Counted from the stretch's first letter, positions 1-8,401 are shown. The stretch: DNA of 64,000 nt from JAKFDI01 sp044508835 (GCA_044508835.1 JBIQHD010000002.1:1-64000), one strand, 5' to 3'. Notes: generated by a model from the sequence alone, not told the origin. Translations and numbers: made by a program.

Positions 1-190
1 TGTTTGAGCGCAGCGCCCACAGGGCGCGTAGCGAGTTTCGCGCGAGGCTGCAAAGCCCGAGCATCGCAGCGCACCCCTCGCGCAGCGAGGGGCGACGGCT
101 CCGGGTCGCCTTCTCTTGGTTACTTCTCTTGGCGAGACAAGAGAAGTAACTCGCCCGCCGGGGCGAGACCCGGCTTGTCACAGCTTCGGC
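1..190. repeat. Burkholderiales-type dispersed repeat with palindrome
   Basis: Non-coding stretch built like the dispersed element common in Comamonadaceae intergenic regions. A 13-base inverted repeat, GTTACTTCTCTTG at 119-131 and its complement at 138-150, frames a 6-base loop and is followed by a CGCCCGCCGGGGCGA hairpin-like segment. The element may continue to the left of the window. It lies beyond the 3' end of the glycosyltransferase fusion gene and could act as a bidirectional terminator, but no T-run is present. No gene is supported in bases 1-377. Confidence 0.6.
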
Positions 191-214
191 CGCCCTTCAA
201 CCAATCAAACCGGA

Positions 215-357
215 CTGCGCGTGCGCTTCGACAAGCTCAGCGCGAACGGGACTTGGTGGCACGAGCGCTTCGATACCTCAGCGCGAACGGGTCAACGGGC
301 GCGCGAACGGGTTGACGGAACGAACGGGCTGATGGAGCAAACGGGTTGAGCCCGCCA
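215..357. repeat. degenerate tandem CGAACGGG repeats
   Basis: Several decayed copies of the CTTCGATACCTCAGCGCGAACGG-type element follow each other: GCTTCGACAAGCTCAGCGCGAACGG, then a CTTCGATACCTCAGCGCGAACGGG copy, then shorter GCGAACGGG and ACGAACGGG fragments. The same family recurs at 11655-11722 and 20697-20761 and inside the gene at 20788-22821. Confidence 0.6.
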
Positions 358-377
358 CCCCGCCCCGCCGTACCCGC

Positions 378-2648
378 TCAGCTCGCCTGGGCCGCCAGCG
401 GCAAGGCCCTCGCCGCCGCCAGCGCCTGTTCGGCAGCGCGCCGTCCGGCGATGAACGGGTGCTCGGCCTCGTCGGCGGCCCACTCGCCATAGTGGCCGGC
501 CAGCACGATGCCGTGGCCGGCGAACCAGTCGCGCAGCGCCGCGACGTGGGAGGCGCGCATCGCGTCGTCGAGCACGCAGGCGCCCGGGAGGTCGATCTGC
601 TGCGCGAGCAGCAGCGTGTCGTCGTCGCGCAGCAGGCCGAGCTTCACGCAGTCGGCGCGCACGCGGGCGATGAGGGCATGGCCGTCGCAGGGCAGCGGGC
701 GGCCGGGGCCATGCACGATCTCGCACACCAGGCCGCAGGTGCCCGGCGGGCTGCAGTGCGGGCTGGCGTTGGTCTGCACGAACACGCGCTGGAACACGGC
801 GCTGCCGTCGGGGCAGTGGATCCACAGCGCGTCGCTCACGTGCTCGCGCGCCACGCCCAGCTGCACGCAGCGCAGCGAGGCGGCGCGCAGGCCGCGGGCC
901 GCCTGCCGCAGGGGCGGCGGCAGCTCGTCGCCGCAGGCGGCCACCAGCTGCGGCAGGGGCATGGTGCTCACCAGCGCGTCGTAGTGCAGGCTGCGGCCGT
1001 CGTCCAGGCGCACGCGGCGGGCCTCGGGCGAAACCTGCAGCACGCGCGTGTCCAGCGCCAGCTCGCCGTGCCACTGCGCGCGCAGCGCATCGGTCAGCGC
1101 CTGGAAGCCGCCCACCAGCGGATAGCCGAAGCGCGCGCCCGGGCGCATGCCCTGCGCGGAGGGATCGAGCGCGCCCGCGCCGGGCGGGGCGGGCTGCGCG
1201 CTGCCGTGCACCGTGGTCTGCAGCGTCTGCCAGTGCAGGTTGTCGCCGAGCAGCGCCTCGTACAGGTCGAGCACCTCGGGCTCGTTGCTGAACATCACGC
1301 GCCCGCCCCGGTCGAAGGTGAAGCCCTGCGCCGTGATCGAGCGGCACCAGCCGCCGGGCGCGGCCTCGCGCTCGATGAGCAGCGTGTCGCGCGCCTCGCC
1401 GTCGAGCGCGAGGCGGCGTGCGGCGGCAAGGCCTGCGGCGCCGGCGCCGATGACGATGTGGCGCACATGGCGCATGCCCGCGGGCGGCCGGGCCGCGGCC
1501 ACGGCGGCGGCGGGCCGCGCGGCGGGCGCGGCGGCGTCGCCGGCCGGCGCGGGCTGCGCGGGCAATGCGTCGAGGGCCGCACGGACGGCCTCGGCCGCGT
1601 CGTCCCACGAGCGGCGCGAGACGCTCGCGAGCGAGGCGTTGAGCCGCTGGGTGCGGTTGTAGATGGTCTCGTCGAGCGCGGCGTGGCAGGCGGCGAGGAA
1701 GGCCGGCGCATCGGCGCCGATGCGCACCACGTCGCCGTGCAGCGAGACCACGTCGCCGATCGGCGTGCTCACCACCGGCTTCTCGGCGGCCAGGTATTCG
1801 AGCGCCTGCGTCGGGTTGACGAAGCGCGTGGCGGCGTTGGCGGCGAAGGGCAGCAGGCACACGTCCCACCCGGCCACGAGCTGGGGCAGCAGCTCGTAGG
1901 GCTGCGCGCCGAGCCAGTGGATGTTGCCGCGCCGCGGCAGCGTCGCCGGGTCGATGCGCGCCGTCGGGCCGACCATCACGAACTGCCAGGCCGGCTCGGC
2001 CGCCGCCAGCGCGCCGAGCAGCGCGGCGTCGAAGCGCTCGTCGACCACGCCGAAGAAACCCAGGCGCGGCCCGGCGATGCGGCCCTGCAGCGCCTCGGCG
2101 CGCAGCATGGCCTCGTGCCGCGCGAGCGCCGCCTCGGGCGCGAAGTGCGGCGCGTCCACCGCGTTCGGCAGGCACAGCACGTTCGGATGCCGGCCGCGCC
2201 GCGCGTCGTACAGGCCGGGCCCGCAGGCGAGCACGAGCTGCGCCCGGTCGAGCAGCGCGGCCTCGCGTCCGCCCGGCGATGCGTCGCCCATGCCGTCGTA
2301 GACCACGGCGCGCGGACGCAGCCCGTCCAGCAGCGGCAGGGCCTGCGGCGCGTAGAACCAGGCGATGCACTCGTCGATGCCGTCCTCGCGCCAGGCCTGC
2401 GCGAGCAGCGGCGCGAGCACCGCGAGCTGGTCGTCGTGGAAGCCCGGCGCGGCCACCGGCGTGTGCGCGCGCAGCACCTCGACGCCGGGCGCCGCGGCGA
2501 CGCGCTCCAGGCGCGCCGGGCCGTCGCCGGCCACCGGCTCCTCGACGAAGACCACGCGGTGGTGGCGCGCCAGGCGCGAGAGCAGGTGCTGCGGGCGCTG
2601 CCAGACGAAGTGCCAGCGCAGGTGCGAGAACACGATCAGGGGGCTCAT
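378..2648 (-). CDS. glycosyltransferase fused to UDP-galactopyranose mutase-like flavoprotein
   Basis: A 756-residue protein with two enzymes in one chain. Residues 1-355 look like a GT-B glycosyltransferase: an N-terminal HFVWQRPQHLLSRLA motif typical of this group, then a C-terminal half with LGFFGV, PFAANAATRFVNPTQALEYLA and KPVVSTP. An Ala/Pro-rich linker (about 360-390) leads to a FAD-binding domain with the dinucleotide motif GAGAAG at 401-406 and a GGR repeat region like amine oxidases and UDP-galactopyranose mutases. Family knowledge suggests transfer of a sugar whose nucleotide donor or furanose form is handled by the flavoprotein half; the substrate is unknown. It lies 94 bases downstream of the hemerythrin gene, same strand, so it is probably co-transcribed. 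The two parts are usually separate genes. Confidence 0.75.
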   Translation of the reverse strand: MSPLIVFSHLRWHFVWQRPQHLLSRLARHHRVVFVEEPVAGDGPARLERVAAAPGVEVLRAHTPVAAPGFHDDQLAVLAPLLAQAWREDGIDECIAWFYAPQALPLLDGLRPRAVVYDGMGDASPGGREAALLDRAQLVLACGPGLYDARRGRHPNVLCLPNAVDAPHFAPEAALARHEAMLRAEALQGRIAGPRLGFFGVVDERFDAALLGALAAAEPAWQFVMVGPTARIDPATLPRRGNIHWLGAQPYELLPQLVAGWDVCLLPFAANAATRFVNPTQALEYLAAEKPVVSTPIGDVVSLHGDVVRIGADAPAFLAACHAALDETIYNRTQRLNASLASVSRRSWDDAAEAVRAALDALPAQPAPAGDAAAPAARPAAAVAAARPPAGMRHVRHIVIGAGAAGLAAARRLALDGEARDTLLIEREAAPGGWCRSITAQGFTFDRGGRVMFSNEPEVLDLYEALLGDNLHWQTLQTTVHGSAQPAPPGAGALDPSAQGMRPGARFGYPLVGGFQALTDALRAQWHGELALDTRVLQVSPEARRVRLDDGRSLHYDALVSTMPLPQLVAACGDELPPPLRQAARGLRAASLRCVQLGVAREHVSDALWIHCPDGSAVFQRVFVQTNASPHCSPPGTCGLVCEIVHGPGRPLPCDGHALIARVRADCVKLGLLRDDDTLLLAQQIDLPGACVLDDAMRASHVAALRDWFAGHGIVLAGHYGEWAADEAEHPFIAGRRAAEQALAAARALPLAAQAS

Positions 2649-2742
2649 CGGGAATCCTGTGGAACGCCCCGCGCGGGCAGGGCGAGCCCCGCCGCCGCGG
2701 GGGCGGCGTGCGGGGGGACGGGCGCCGCCGGCGGCGGCGCGG

Positions 2743-3369
2743 TCACTCGTCGTCGTCGGTGTCGCCGGCCGCCTGCGGGCGCGCCTCGCGGGCCGACGAC
2801 GGGCTGCCGGTGCGGCGCGTGCTGGTGGCCGCGGCGCGGCGTGCGCTCGCGCGTTCCGTGGACGCCGCCGTCTCTTCCGCGGGCAGGCCCTTCTCCTCGA
2901 GCAGCTCGCCGCGGCGCGCCAGCATCTCGTCGCGCACGCGCGGCCAGTCGGCGTCGCCGGCGAGCTGCTTGAACATCTCGCCTTCCTCTTCCTTCACGTG
3001 GTGCTGCACGTACTCGCCCAGCACCTTGAAGGTGGCGGCGTACTTCTCGTCCTCGACCTCGAGGTTCTTGAGCTGTTCGAGCAGCACCTTGAAGGTCATG
3101 TGCTCGACCTCGGCCTCGTCGATCAGGTCTTCCTCCTTGATCGCCTCGCGCGCGGCCGGATAGAAGAGCTGCTCCTCCAGCTCGGCATGCACCTCGAGCT
3201 CGGCGCAGGTCTGCTCGACGAGGGCCTGCACGCCCTCGGGGTCCTCGTGCGGGTCCATCTTCTCGAAGGCCTTGAAGGCGGCCTTGGCGCGCTTGTGGTC
3301 GTCCTTGAGCAGCTTGACGATGGCGTTCCGGGCGCTCGTCGCGGCGCGCGTGGAAGTGGCTGTGGCCAT
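2743..3369 (-). CDS. hemerythrin-like (HHE) domain protein
   Basis: A 208-residue protein whose first 150 residues form an HHE-type four-helix bundle: a first His in LKDDHKRAKAAF, then HAELEEQLFYP, EHMTFKVLLEQ and HHVKEEEGEM supply the His and Glu/Asp ligands for a di-iron centre. Family members bind oxygen, NO or iron; the exact role here is unknown. The last 55 residues are low-complexity Ala/Thr/Arg/Ser ending in an acidic TDDDE tail. Start chosen at ATG 3369 because AGGAGAAGG lies just upstream; the frame stays open further 5' without an RBS. A sigma-54-type promoter lies 58 bases upstream. Likely first gene of an operon with the glycosyltransferase fusion. Confidence 0.8.
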   Translation of the reverse strand: MATATSTRAATSARNAIVKLLKDDHKRAKAAFKAFEKMDPHEDPEGVQALVEQTCAELEVHAELEEQLFYPAAREAIKEEDLIDEAEVEHMTFKVLLEQLKNLEVEDEKYAATFKVLGEYVQHHVKEEEGEMFKQLAGDADWPRVRDEMLARRGELLEEKGLPAEETAASTERASARRAAATSTRRTGSPSSAREARPQAAGDTDDDE

Positions 3370-3426
3370 GAATCCTTCTCCTGGTGATGCGCGGCGCCGT
3401 TCGCCGCGCGTGCTGGTGGGCTGACG

Positions 3427-3440
3427 GCAAACGACGTACC
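3427..3440 (-). promoter_or_regulatory. sigma-54 (-24/-12) promoter-like element for the hemerythrin gene
   Basis: On the minus strand GGTACG-TCGT-TTGC: the invariant GG and GC are 10 bases apart, with one mismatch to the GGCACG-N4-TTGC core. The GC lies 58 bases from the ATG at 3369. It is one of a family of similar elements in this region and divergent from the next one. Confidence 0.55.
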
Positions 3441-3449
3441 GCGCGCCGC

Positions 3450-3463
3450 GGCATGCGCATTGC
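3450..3463 (+). promoter_or_regulatory. sigma-54 (-24/-12) promoter-like element for the gene at 3510
   Basis: GGCATG-CGCA-TTGC with GG-N10-GC spacing and one core mismatch. Its GC is 47 bases before the ATG at 3510. Together with the element at 3427-3440 on the other strand it makes a compact divergent pair of -24/-12-like sites. Confidence 0.5.
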
Positions 3464-3509
3464 CGCGCACGGTGACCGGCTCCCCCGCGGGCCGCTCCGA
3501 TGCCATGCC

Positions 3510-3797
3510 ATGACCCCACCGAACCGCCGCCCGCGCGCACCGGACGAGCCCGAGCCGCACCGCCCGGGCCAGACCACGAGCGACGTGGCGGGCGAGCCCG
3601 CGCCGCGCCTGCCGCACGAGCACGACGAATCGGCCGACAGCCAGGACAGCGAGCCGCGCGAGGTCATGCGCCAGGCGCACGAGGACGTGCAGCGCGGCCT
3701 CGAGGACACGAGCCGCGGCGCCACGACCGACGAGGTCTACAACCGCCACTTGCGCACGCCCTCGGCCCCCGCGTCCACCAAGCCGCCGCGCCGCTGA
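3510..3797 (+). CDS. small hydrophilic protein of unknown function
   Basis: A 95-residue, strongly charged protein rich in Pro, Glu, Asp and Arg, with no membrane segment or signal peptide and no recognised domain. The middle has an acidic stretch (HEHDESADSQDSEPRE) followed by a probable amphipathic helix (VMRQAHEDVQRGLEDT), and the end is basic (STKPPRR). ATG 3510 was taken because the protein with a typical composition begins there; the frame is open further upstream. The reading frame follows a sigma-54-like element, as do neighbouring small genes, and the composition resembles small stress-associated proteins. No function can be assigned. Confidence 0.6.
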   Translation: MTPPNRRPRAPDEPEPHRPGQTTSDVAGEPAPRLPHEHDESADSQDSEPREVMRQAHEDVQRGLEDTSRGATTDEVYNRHLRTPSAPASTKPPRR

Positions 3798-3812
3798 CCG
3801 GAGCGCCCGACC

Positions 3813-3826
3813 GGCACGTCGCTTGC
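3813..3826 (+). promoter_or_regulatory. distal sigma-54 promoter-like element upstream of rpoN (exact core)
   Basis: GGCACG-TCGC-TTGC, an exact match to the ten conserved core bases with GG-N10-GC spacing, 16 bases after the stop of the preceding gene. The 335-base gap 3798-4132 holds this element, a second one at 4021-4034, and no convincing open reading frame. Confidence 0.6.
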
Positions 3827-4020
3827 TCGCACTTGTTGCGGCAAAACGCACAAACTGCCCCGCCCGCACGGGCGTCCATCGAGGGAAGCGGCCCGCCCGC
3901 GCGGCCTGCCGGGCGTGGGACACCGAGCGTTACGCATTCGCCGCGCCATGCATTCCACGGGCGCCGCGCCCCGCCGCACGGCGCTTTGCGGCGGCCGCGG
4001 CCGCGCCGCGCGTCCATCCC

Positions 4021-4034
4021 GGCACAGGTGTTGC
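4021..4034 (+). promoter_or_regulatory. proximal sigma-54 promoter-like element upstream of rpoN
   Basis: GGCAC-AGGTG-TTGC with GG-N10-GC spacing; only the last base of the GGCACG half differs. Its GC is 99 bases before the rpoN ATG. Two such elements in tandem suggest that rpoN may drive its own transcription. Confidence 0.5.
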
Positions 4035-4132
4035 AAACGGCAGCGTCGCGGCAGGTCGATGCGTGACTGCCGCCGCCCTTCGAGCGCATTCGCCGCTCGA
4101 CGCCGACACACCCCGAAGGACCGAGGACTCGC

Positions 4133-5605
4133 ATGAGTACGCCTGCGATCAGGATCGAACATCGCCAGCACCAGACCGTCACGCCGCGCCTGCAACAGGC
4201 CGTGCGCCTGCTGCAGCTGTCGTCGCTGGACTTCGCGCAGGAAGTGCAGAACGCCCTCGGCAACAACCCCTTCCTCGAGGCCGACGAGACCGCCGAGGAG
4301 GCGACCGAGGCCGCCGAGACCGGCGCCGTCGCGCTCGCGAGCGAGCAGCCGCTGCCGGTGGACGCCGCGCCCGCCGCCGAGGCCAGCGCCGAGACCTATT
4401 CCGACGCCGAGGCCGAGGCCGACACCGTGTGGGAGCGCGACAGCTGGCAGCAGGCCGGCACCGGCTCGTCGTCGAGCAGCAGCGGCGACGGCGAAGGCGG
4501 CGTGATGGAGACCGTGGCCGCCGACGTGGGCCTGCGCCCGCACCTGCACGGCCAGGTCAACGTGATGACGCTCACGCCGCGCGACTGCGTGCTGGTGGGC
4601 TGCATCATCGAGTCGCTCGACGACGACGGCTACCTGCGCATCGAGCTCGACGAGCTGGCCGCGCTCACCGGCCTGGAGCCGGCGGTGGAAGACGCCGAGA
4701 TGACCACCGCGCTCAAGCTCGTGCAGTCGCTCGACCCGTGCGGCGTCGGCGCGCGCAGCGTGGGCGAATGCCTGCGCCTGCAGCTCTCGTGCATCGACGA
4801 CGAGCGCGAGCGCGAGCTGGCGCGCCTGATCGTCACCGAGCACCTGGACCGCCTCGCGCAGCGCGACGTGCCCGGCCTGGCCAAGCTGCTCGCCTGCAGC
4901 GTGGCCGAGGCCGAGGCGGTGTGCGACCGCATCCGCCACCTCGACCCGCGCCCGGGCTGGCGCTTCGGCGCGAACGACGTGCAGTACGTGACGCCGGACG
5001 TCATCGTGCGCAAGGTGCGCGGCCAGTGGGTCGCCACGCTGAACCCGGCCGTCGTGCCGCGCGTGCGCCTGAACCACATGTACGCCGAGCTGTTCCAGCG
5101 GCACCGCGACTCGAAGCACTCGGAGCTCGCCGCGCACCTGCAGGAGGCGCGCTGGACGGTGCGCAACGTGGAGCAGCGCTTCTCCACCATCCTGACGGTG
5201 GCCGAGGCCATCCTGCGGCGGCAGAAGCACTTCCTCGAGTACGGGCCGCTGGCGATGAAGCCGCTCGGCCTGCGCGAGATCGCCGACGAGGTCGGCCTGC
5301 ACGAGTCCACCGTCTCGCGCGTGACCAACAACAAGTACATGGCCACGCCGGCCGGCGTGTTCGAGCTCAAGTACTTCTTCTCGCGCGCCATGGCCACGGC
5401 CAGCGGCGGCGCCTGCTCGGCCACGGCGATCCGCGGCGTGATCAAGGACATGATCGACGCCGAGAACGCGGGCGATCCGCTGTCGGACGCCGAGATCGCG
5501 CGCCAGCTCGCGCGCCAGGGCCTGACGGTCGCGCGGCGCACCGTCACCAAGTACCGGCAGATGCTGAAGGTGCCGGCCGTCGAGCGCCGGCGCAAGCATT
5601 CGTAG
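4133..5605 (+). CDS. rpoN: RNA polymerase sigma-54 factor
   Basis: 490 residues, normal length for sigma-54. Region I is the Gln/Leu-rich start (TPRLQQAVRLLQLSSLDFAQEVQ) that contacts activators; an acidic, Ser-rich region II follows to about residue 125. The core-binding domain follows, then the HTH (GLHESTVSRVTNNKYM, about 388-403), and the RpoN box ARRTVTKYRQ at 467-476 that reads the -24 element. ATG 4133 has GAAGGA/GAGGA upstream. Canonical betaproteobacterial rpoN sits beside lptB and hpf/ptsN; none is here, so this is probably a second copy. The surrounding genes carry -24/-12-like elements, including two ahead of rpoN itself, which points to a local regulon. Confidence 0.95.
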   Translation: MSTPAIRIEHRQHQTVTPRLQQAVRLLQLSSLDFAQEVQNALGNNPFLEADETAEEATEAAETGAVALASEQPLPVDAAPAAEASAETYSDAEAEADTVWERDSWQQAGTGSSSSSSGDGEGGVMETVAADVGLRPHLHGQVNVMTLTPRDCVLVGCIIESLDDDGYLRIELDELAALTGLEPAVEDAEMTTALKLVQSLDPCGVGARSVGECLRLQLSCIDDERERELARLIVTEHLDRLAQRDVPGLAKLLACSVAEAEAVCDRIRHLDPRPGWRFGANDVQYVTPDVIVRKVRGQWVATLNPAVVPRVRLNHMYAELFQRHRDSKHSELAAHLQEARWTVRNVEQRFSTILTVAEAILRRQKHFLEYGPLAMKPLGLREIADEVGLHESTVSRVTNNKYMATPAGVFELKYFFSRAMATASGGACSATAIRGVIKDMIDAENAGDPLSDAEIARQLARQGLTVARRTVTKYRQMLKVPAVERRRKHS

Positions 5606-5639
5606 CGGCGGCCCCGCCCCTGCGCAGCGGCGCGCGCTG

Positions 5640-5653
5640 GGCACAACGCTTGC
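5640..5653 (+). promoter_or_regulatory. sigma-54 promoter-like element for the operon at 5710
   Basis: GGCACA-ACGC-TTGC with GG-N10-GC spacing, one core mismatch, in the 104-base gap between rpoN and the next gene. The GC is 57 bases before ATG 5710, close to the spacing seen for the hemerythrin, barrel-protein and small-membrane-protein genes. Confidence 0.55.
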
Positions 5654-5709
5654 CCGGCGTCGGGAGGCCGGCGGGCGCGCGGGCCGCCGTGCAACGACCG
5701 CGATCCGCC

Positions 5710-6270
5710 ATGACCGCACAGACCCCGGAACGACTGCTGTTCGACGACGAATCGCTGCCGATGGCCGGCGAGCCGCTGGCGCCCTGGCTCGCGGGCGAAC
5801 GGCTGTTCGCGCCCGACGCCCCGCCCGGCTGCCGCCGCGGCTACGTCGGCACCTGGCGGCTGCACGGCATGCGCCTGTGCCTCGTGTCGCTCGCGCCGGC
5901 CGGCGACGGGGTGCACCTGCGGCGCGAGCGCGACGAACGCCCGGTGGAGTTCGCCATGGCTGCGCTGTTCGGCAGCGGGCGGCCGGTGTGGGCCGACTGG
6001 TTCAGCGGCCGCCTGCGCTGCCCGCGGCTGCCCTGCCTGCGCTACAGCGACTACGGCATCCCCCAGCCGGCGCAGCACGACCTGGTGATCGAGCTGGTGG
6101 CCGGGCGGGCCCGGCGCATCGCGTTCGAGGCCGAGGCCCCCGAGACCGCCGAGGCGCCGGCGGACGCCACCACCGCCGATGCCGCGCCGCGCGGCGCGGG
6201 CTGGCACTGGCCGTGGCCGCGGCCCGCCCTGCGCCGCTGGCACCTGCTGCCGCACCGCCCGGCGCATTGA
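5710..6270 (+). CDS. conserved-looking protein of unknown function, operon with hybrid kinase
   Basis: 186 residues, soluble, no signal peptide. I do not recognise the family. The central part (about 45-135) has the regular alternation of a beta-rich fold, with Trp, Cys and Tyr in GYVGTWRLHGMRLCLVSL, VWADWFSGRLRCPRLPCLRYSDYG and DLVIELVAGRARRIAFE; the last 45 residues are Ala/Pro/Trp-rich and probably disordered. It begins 57 bases after a sigma-54-like element and ends 13 bases before the hybrid kinase start, so the two are likely co-transcribed. A ligand-binding or accessory role for the kinase is possible but unsupported. Confidence 0.7.
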   Translation: MTAQTPERLLFDDESLPMAGEPLAPWLAGERLFAPDAPPGCRRGYVGTWRLHGMRLCLVSLAPAGDGVHLRRERDERPVEFAMAALFGSGRPVWADWFSGRLRCPRLPCLRYSDYGIPQPAQHDLVIELVAGRARRIAFEAEAPETAEAPADATTADAAPRGAGWHWPWPRPALRRWHLLPHRPAH

Positions 6271-6283
6271 CCGGAACGGGGCG

Positions 6284-8155
6284 ATGCCCGCCGACACCGC
6301 GCCCCGCGCGTCCGCCCGGCCGGCAGCGCCTGCCGGCGGCGACACCGGCGCCGCGCTCGGCGAGCTGCTGTTCGAGCGCCATCCGCAGGCGGCGCTGCTC
6401 GCCGACGCCGGCGGCCGGGTGCTTCGCGCCAACGCCGCCGCGCAATGGCTCGCGCCGCCCGGCACCGACGCGCCGCTCGGCGAGCTGATGCGCCGCGCCG
6501 GGCCGCGGGCCGCCGCGCCCGGGGGCTGGCAGGGGCGCGTGACGCTGCAGGGCCGGGACGGCCCGCGCGAGGTGGCCGCGGACCTGCGGCCGCTGCCCGA
6601 CGGGCGCTTCCTGTGCCTGCTCGGCGCCGGCGAAGGCGGCGGCGAGCGCCACTTCCGCACCCTGGCCGACTCGGCGCCGGTGATGGTGTGGACCTGCGGC
6701 GCCGACCGGCTGGTCGAATGGGTCAACCGCCCGTGGCTCGCCTACACCGGCCGCACGCTGGCGCAGGAGCGCGGCCAGGGCTGGTTCGACGGCGTGCACG
6801 ACGAGGACCTCGAGCGCGTGACCGGCATCTTCGACACCGCCTTCGACGCGCGCATGCCCTTCACCATGGACTACCGGCTGCGCCGCCACGACGGCAGCTA
6901 CCGCTTCATCTCCAACCACGGCGTGCCGCGCTACGCGCCCGACGGCAGCTTCCTCGGCTACGTCGGGAGCTGCTTCGACGTGCACGAGCGCAAGGACCTG
7001 GAAGAGCGCCTGGCCGAGCGCACGCGCGCGCTGCGCCTGGCCGACCGGCGCAAGAACGAGTTCCTCGCCATGCTCTCGCACGAGCTGCGCAACCCGCTCG
7101 CGCCCATCGCCAACGCCGCCGGCATCCTGCGGCTGATGGAGCGCGACAACCCGCCGCTGGTGCGCGTGCGCCGCATCATCGACCGGCAGGTGGAGCAGAT
7201 GCGCCGGCTGGTGGCCGATCTGGTCGACGTGACGCGGCTCACCCACGGCCGGATCGCGCTGCACAAGGAGCACGTGCTGCTCGACGACATGGTGCGCGCG
7301 GCCGTCGAGAGCGCGCAGGCGCGGCTGGACGCCGGCGGCCACACGCTGCGCATCGACCTGCCCGAGGCGCGCCTGGTGATCGAGGGCGATTCGGTGCGGC
7401 TCGCGCAGGCGCTGGCCAACCTGCTCGCCAATGCCGCCAAGTTCACGCCCGTGCCGGGCGTGATCGACATCGCCGCCCGGACGACCCGCCACGTGCTGCG
7501 CGTGACGGTGAGCGATCCCGGCCAGGGCATCCGCGCCGACTTCCTGCCGCACGTGTTCGAGCTGTTCGCGCAGCAGGACCAGTCGCTCGCGCGCACCCAG
7601 GGCGGGCTGGGCGTGGGGCTGACCATCGCGCAGCGCATCGCCCACCTGCACGGCGGCGAGATCGACGCGCGCAGCGACGGCCCCGGCCAGGGCGCGCAGT
7701 TCGTGCTCATCCTGCCGCTGGCGCGCCATGCGAGCCCGCCGCCCGAGCCGCGGCGCGAAGCCGAGGCCATCGAGGCGCCGCGCGGCTACCGCGTGCTGCT
7801 GATCGAGGACAACGCCGACAGCCGCGACGTGCTGCGCCTGCTGCTGGAGTTCGGCGGCAACGAGGTGATGAGCGCGGCCAACGCCGAGGAAGGCCTGCGC
7901 CTGGCCGGGCAGTTCCTGCCGCAGATCGTGCTGTGCGACCTGGGCCTGCCGGGCACCGACGGCTACCAGCTCATCGCGCCGCTGCGCCGGCGGCTGGCCG
8001 GGCACCCGACGCTGTTTGCCGCGCTCACCGGCCACGGCCGCGAGGAGGACGAGGCGCGCGCGCTGGCCGCGGGCTTCGATGCCTTCCTCGTCAAGCCGCT
8101 GCAGCCCGATGGGCTCGGCCGGCTGCTGCGCTCGTACGCCAGCAAGCTGCACTGA
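6284..8155 (+). CDS. PAS-domain hybrid sensor histidine kinase/response regulator
   Basis: 623 residues. After an N-terminal segment that may be a degenerate PAS (about 20-110), a clear PAS/PAC domain covers about 125-240. The HisKA domain has its phosphorylatable His in NEFLAMLSHELRNPLAPI (about residue 266). The ATPase domain (375-485) shows NLLANAAKFTP, DPGQGI and GGLGVGLTIAQR. The receiver domain (505-618) has its Asp in LCDLGLPGTDG (about 553) and the conserved Lys in FLVKPL. No membrane segment is visible, so it should sense an internal signal such as redox state or a small ligand. Located in an operon with the gene at 5710 and 3 kb from an NtrC-type regulator on the other strand; a link between them is plausible but not shown. 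Confidence 0.92.
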   Translation: MPADTAPRASARPAAPAGGDTGAALGELLFERHPQAALLADAGGRVLRANAAAQWLAPPGTDAPLGELMRRAGPRAAAPGGWQGRVTLQGRDGPREVAADLRPLPDGRFLCLLGAGEGGGERHFRTLADSAPVMVWTCGADRLVEWVNRPWLAYTGRTLAQERGQGWFDGVHDEDLERVTGIFDTAFDARMPFTMDYRLRRHDGSYRFISNHGVPRYAPDGSFLGYVGSCFDVHERKDLEERLAERTRALRLADRRKNEFLAMLSHELRNPLAPIANAAGILRLMERDNPPLVRVRRIIDRQVEQMRRLVADLVDVTRLTHGRIALHKEHVLLDDMVRAAVESAQARLDAGGHTLRIDLPEARLVIEGDSVRLAQALANLLANAAKFTPVPGVIDIAARTTRHVLRVTVSDPGQGIRADFLPHVFELFAQQDQSLARTQGGLGVGLTIAQRIAHLHGGEIDARSDGPGQGAQFVLILPLARHASPPPEPRREAEAIEAPRGYRVLLIEDNADSRDVLRLLLEFGGNEVMSAANAEEGLRLAGQFLPQIVLCDLGLPGTDGYQLIAPLRRRLAGHPTLFAALTGHGREEDEARALAAGFDAFLVKPLQPDGLGRLLRSYASKLH

Positions 8156-8179
8156 CCCCATCCACCGACGAGGCCCGCG

Positions 8180-8401
8180 ATGAACGACGACTCCCCGTTT
8201 CCCGACGCCGCCGAACGCCTGCAGTTCAGCCAGGCGGTGACCTATCTCGAAAGCGGCACGCCGGAACTGATCCCGCCCGCGCGCGTGCAGGCGTACGTCG
8301 CGATGGGGCTGATGCGCCGCGACGGCGGCGGCCTGCGCGTCACCGACGCCGGCCAGCGCCAGCACGAGATCGCCAAGGGCGAGCGGTTCAGCGACGGGTG
8401 A
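8180..8401 (+). CDS. small protein, possible winged-helix fold
   Basis: 73 residues. The order of helices and the short beta pair at GGGLRVTDAGQRQHEIAKGE resembles a small winged-helix domain: VTYLESGTPELIPPARVQAYVAMGLMRRD would give the helices and LRVTDAGQ the wing. This is inference from pattern only. It starts 24 bases after the hybrid kinase stop, with an AGGCCC-type weak RBS, and is probably the third gene of that operon. Confidence 0.65.
   Translation: MNDDSPFPDAAERLQFSQAVTYLESGTPELIPPARVQAYVAMGLMRRDGGGLRVTDAGQRQHEIAKGERFSDG

Noticed and set aside
459..2972. An 837-codon open frame antisense to the glycosyltransferase fusion
   Set aside because: Long antisense frames are expected in very GC-rich DNA; its residues are low-complexity Arg/Ala/Gly/His without domains, while the opposite strand encodes clear motifs. 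The same applies to the many other long shadow frames, for example 13669-17115, 53589-57329 and 60299-63181.
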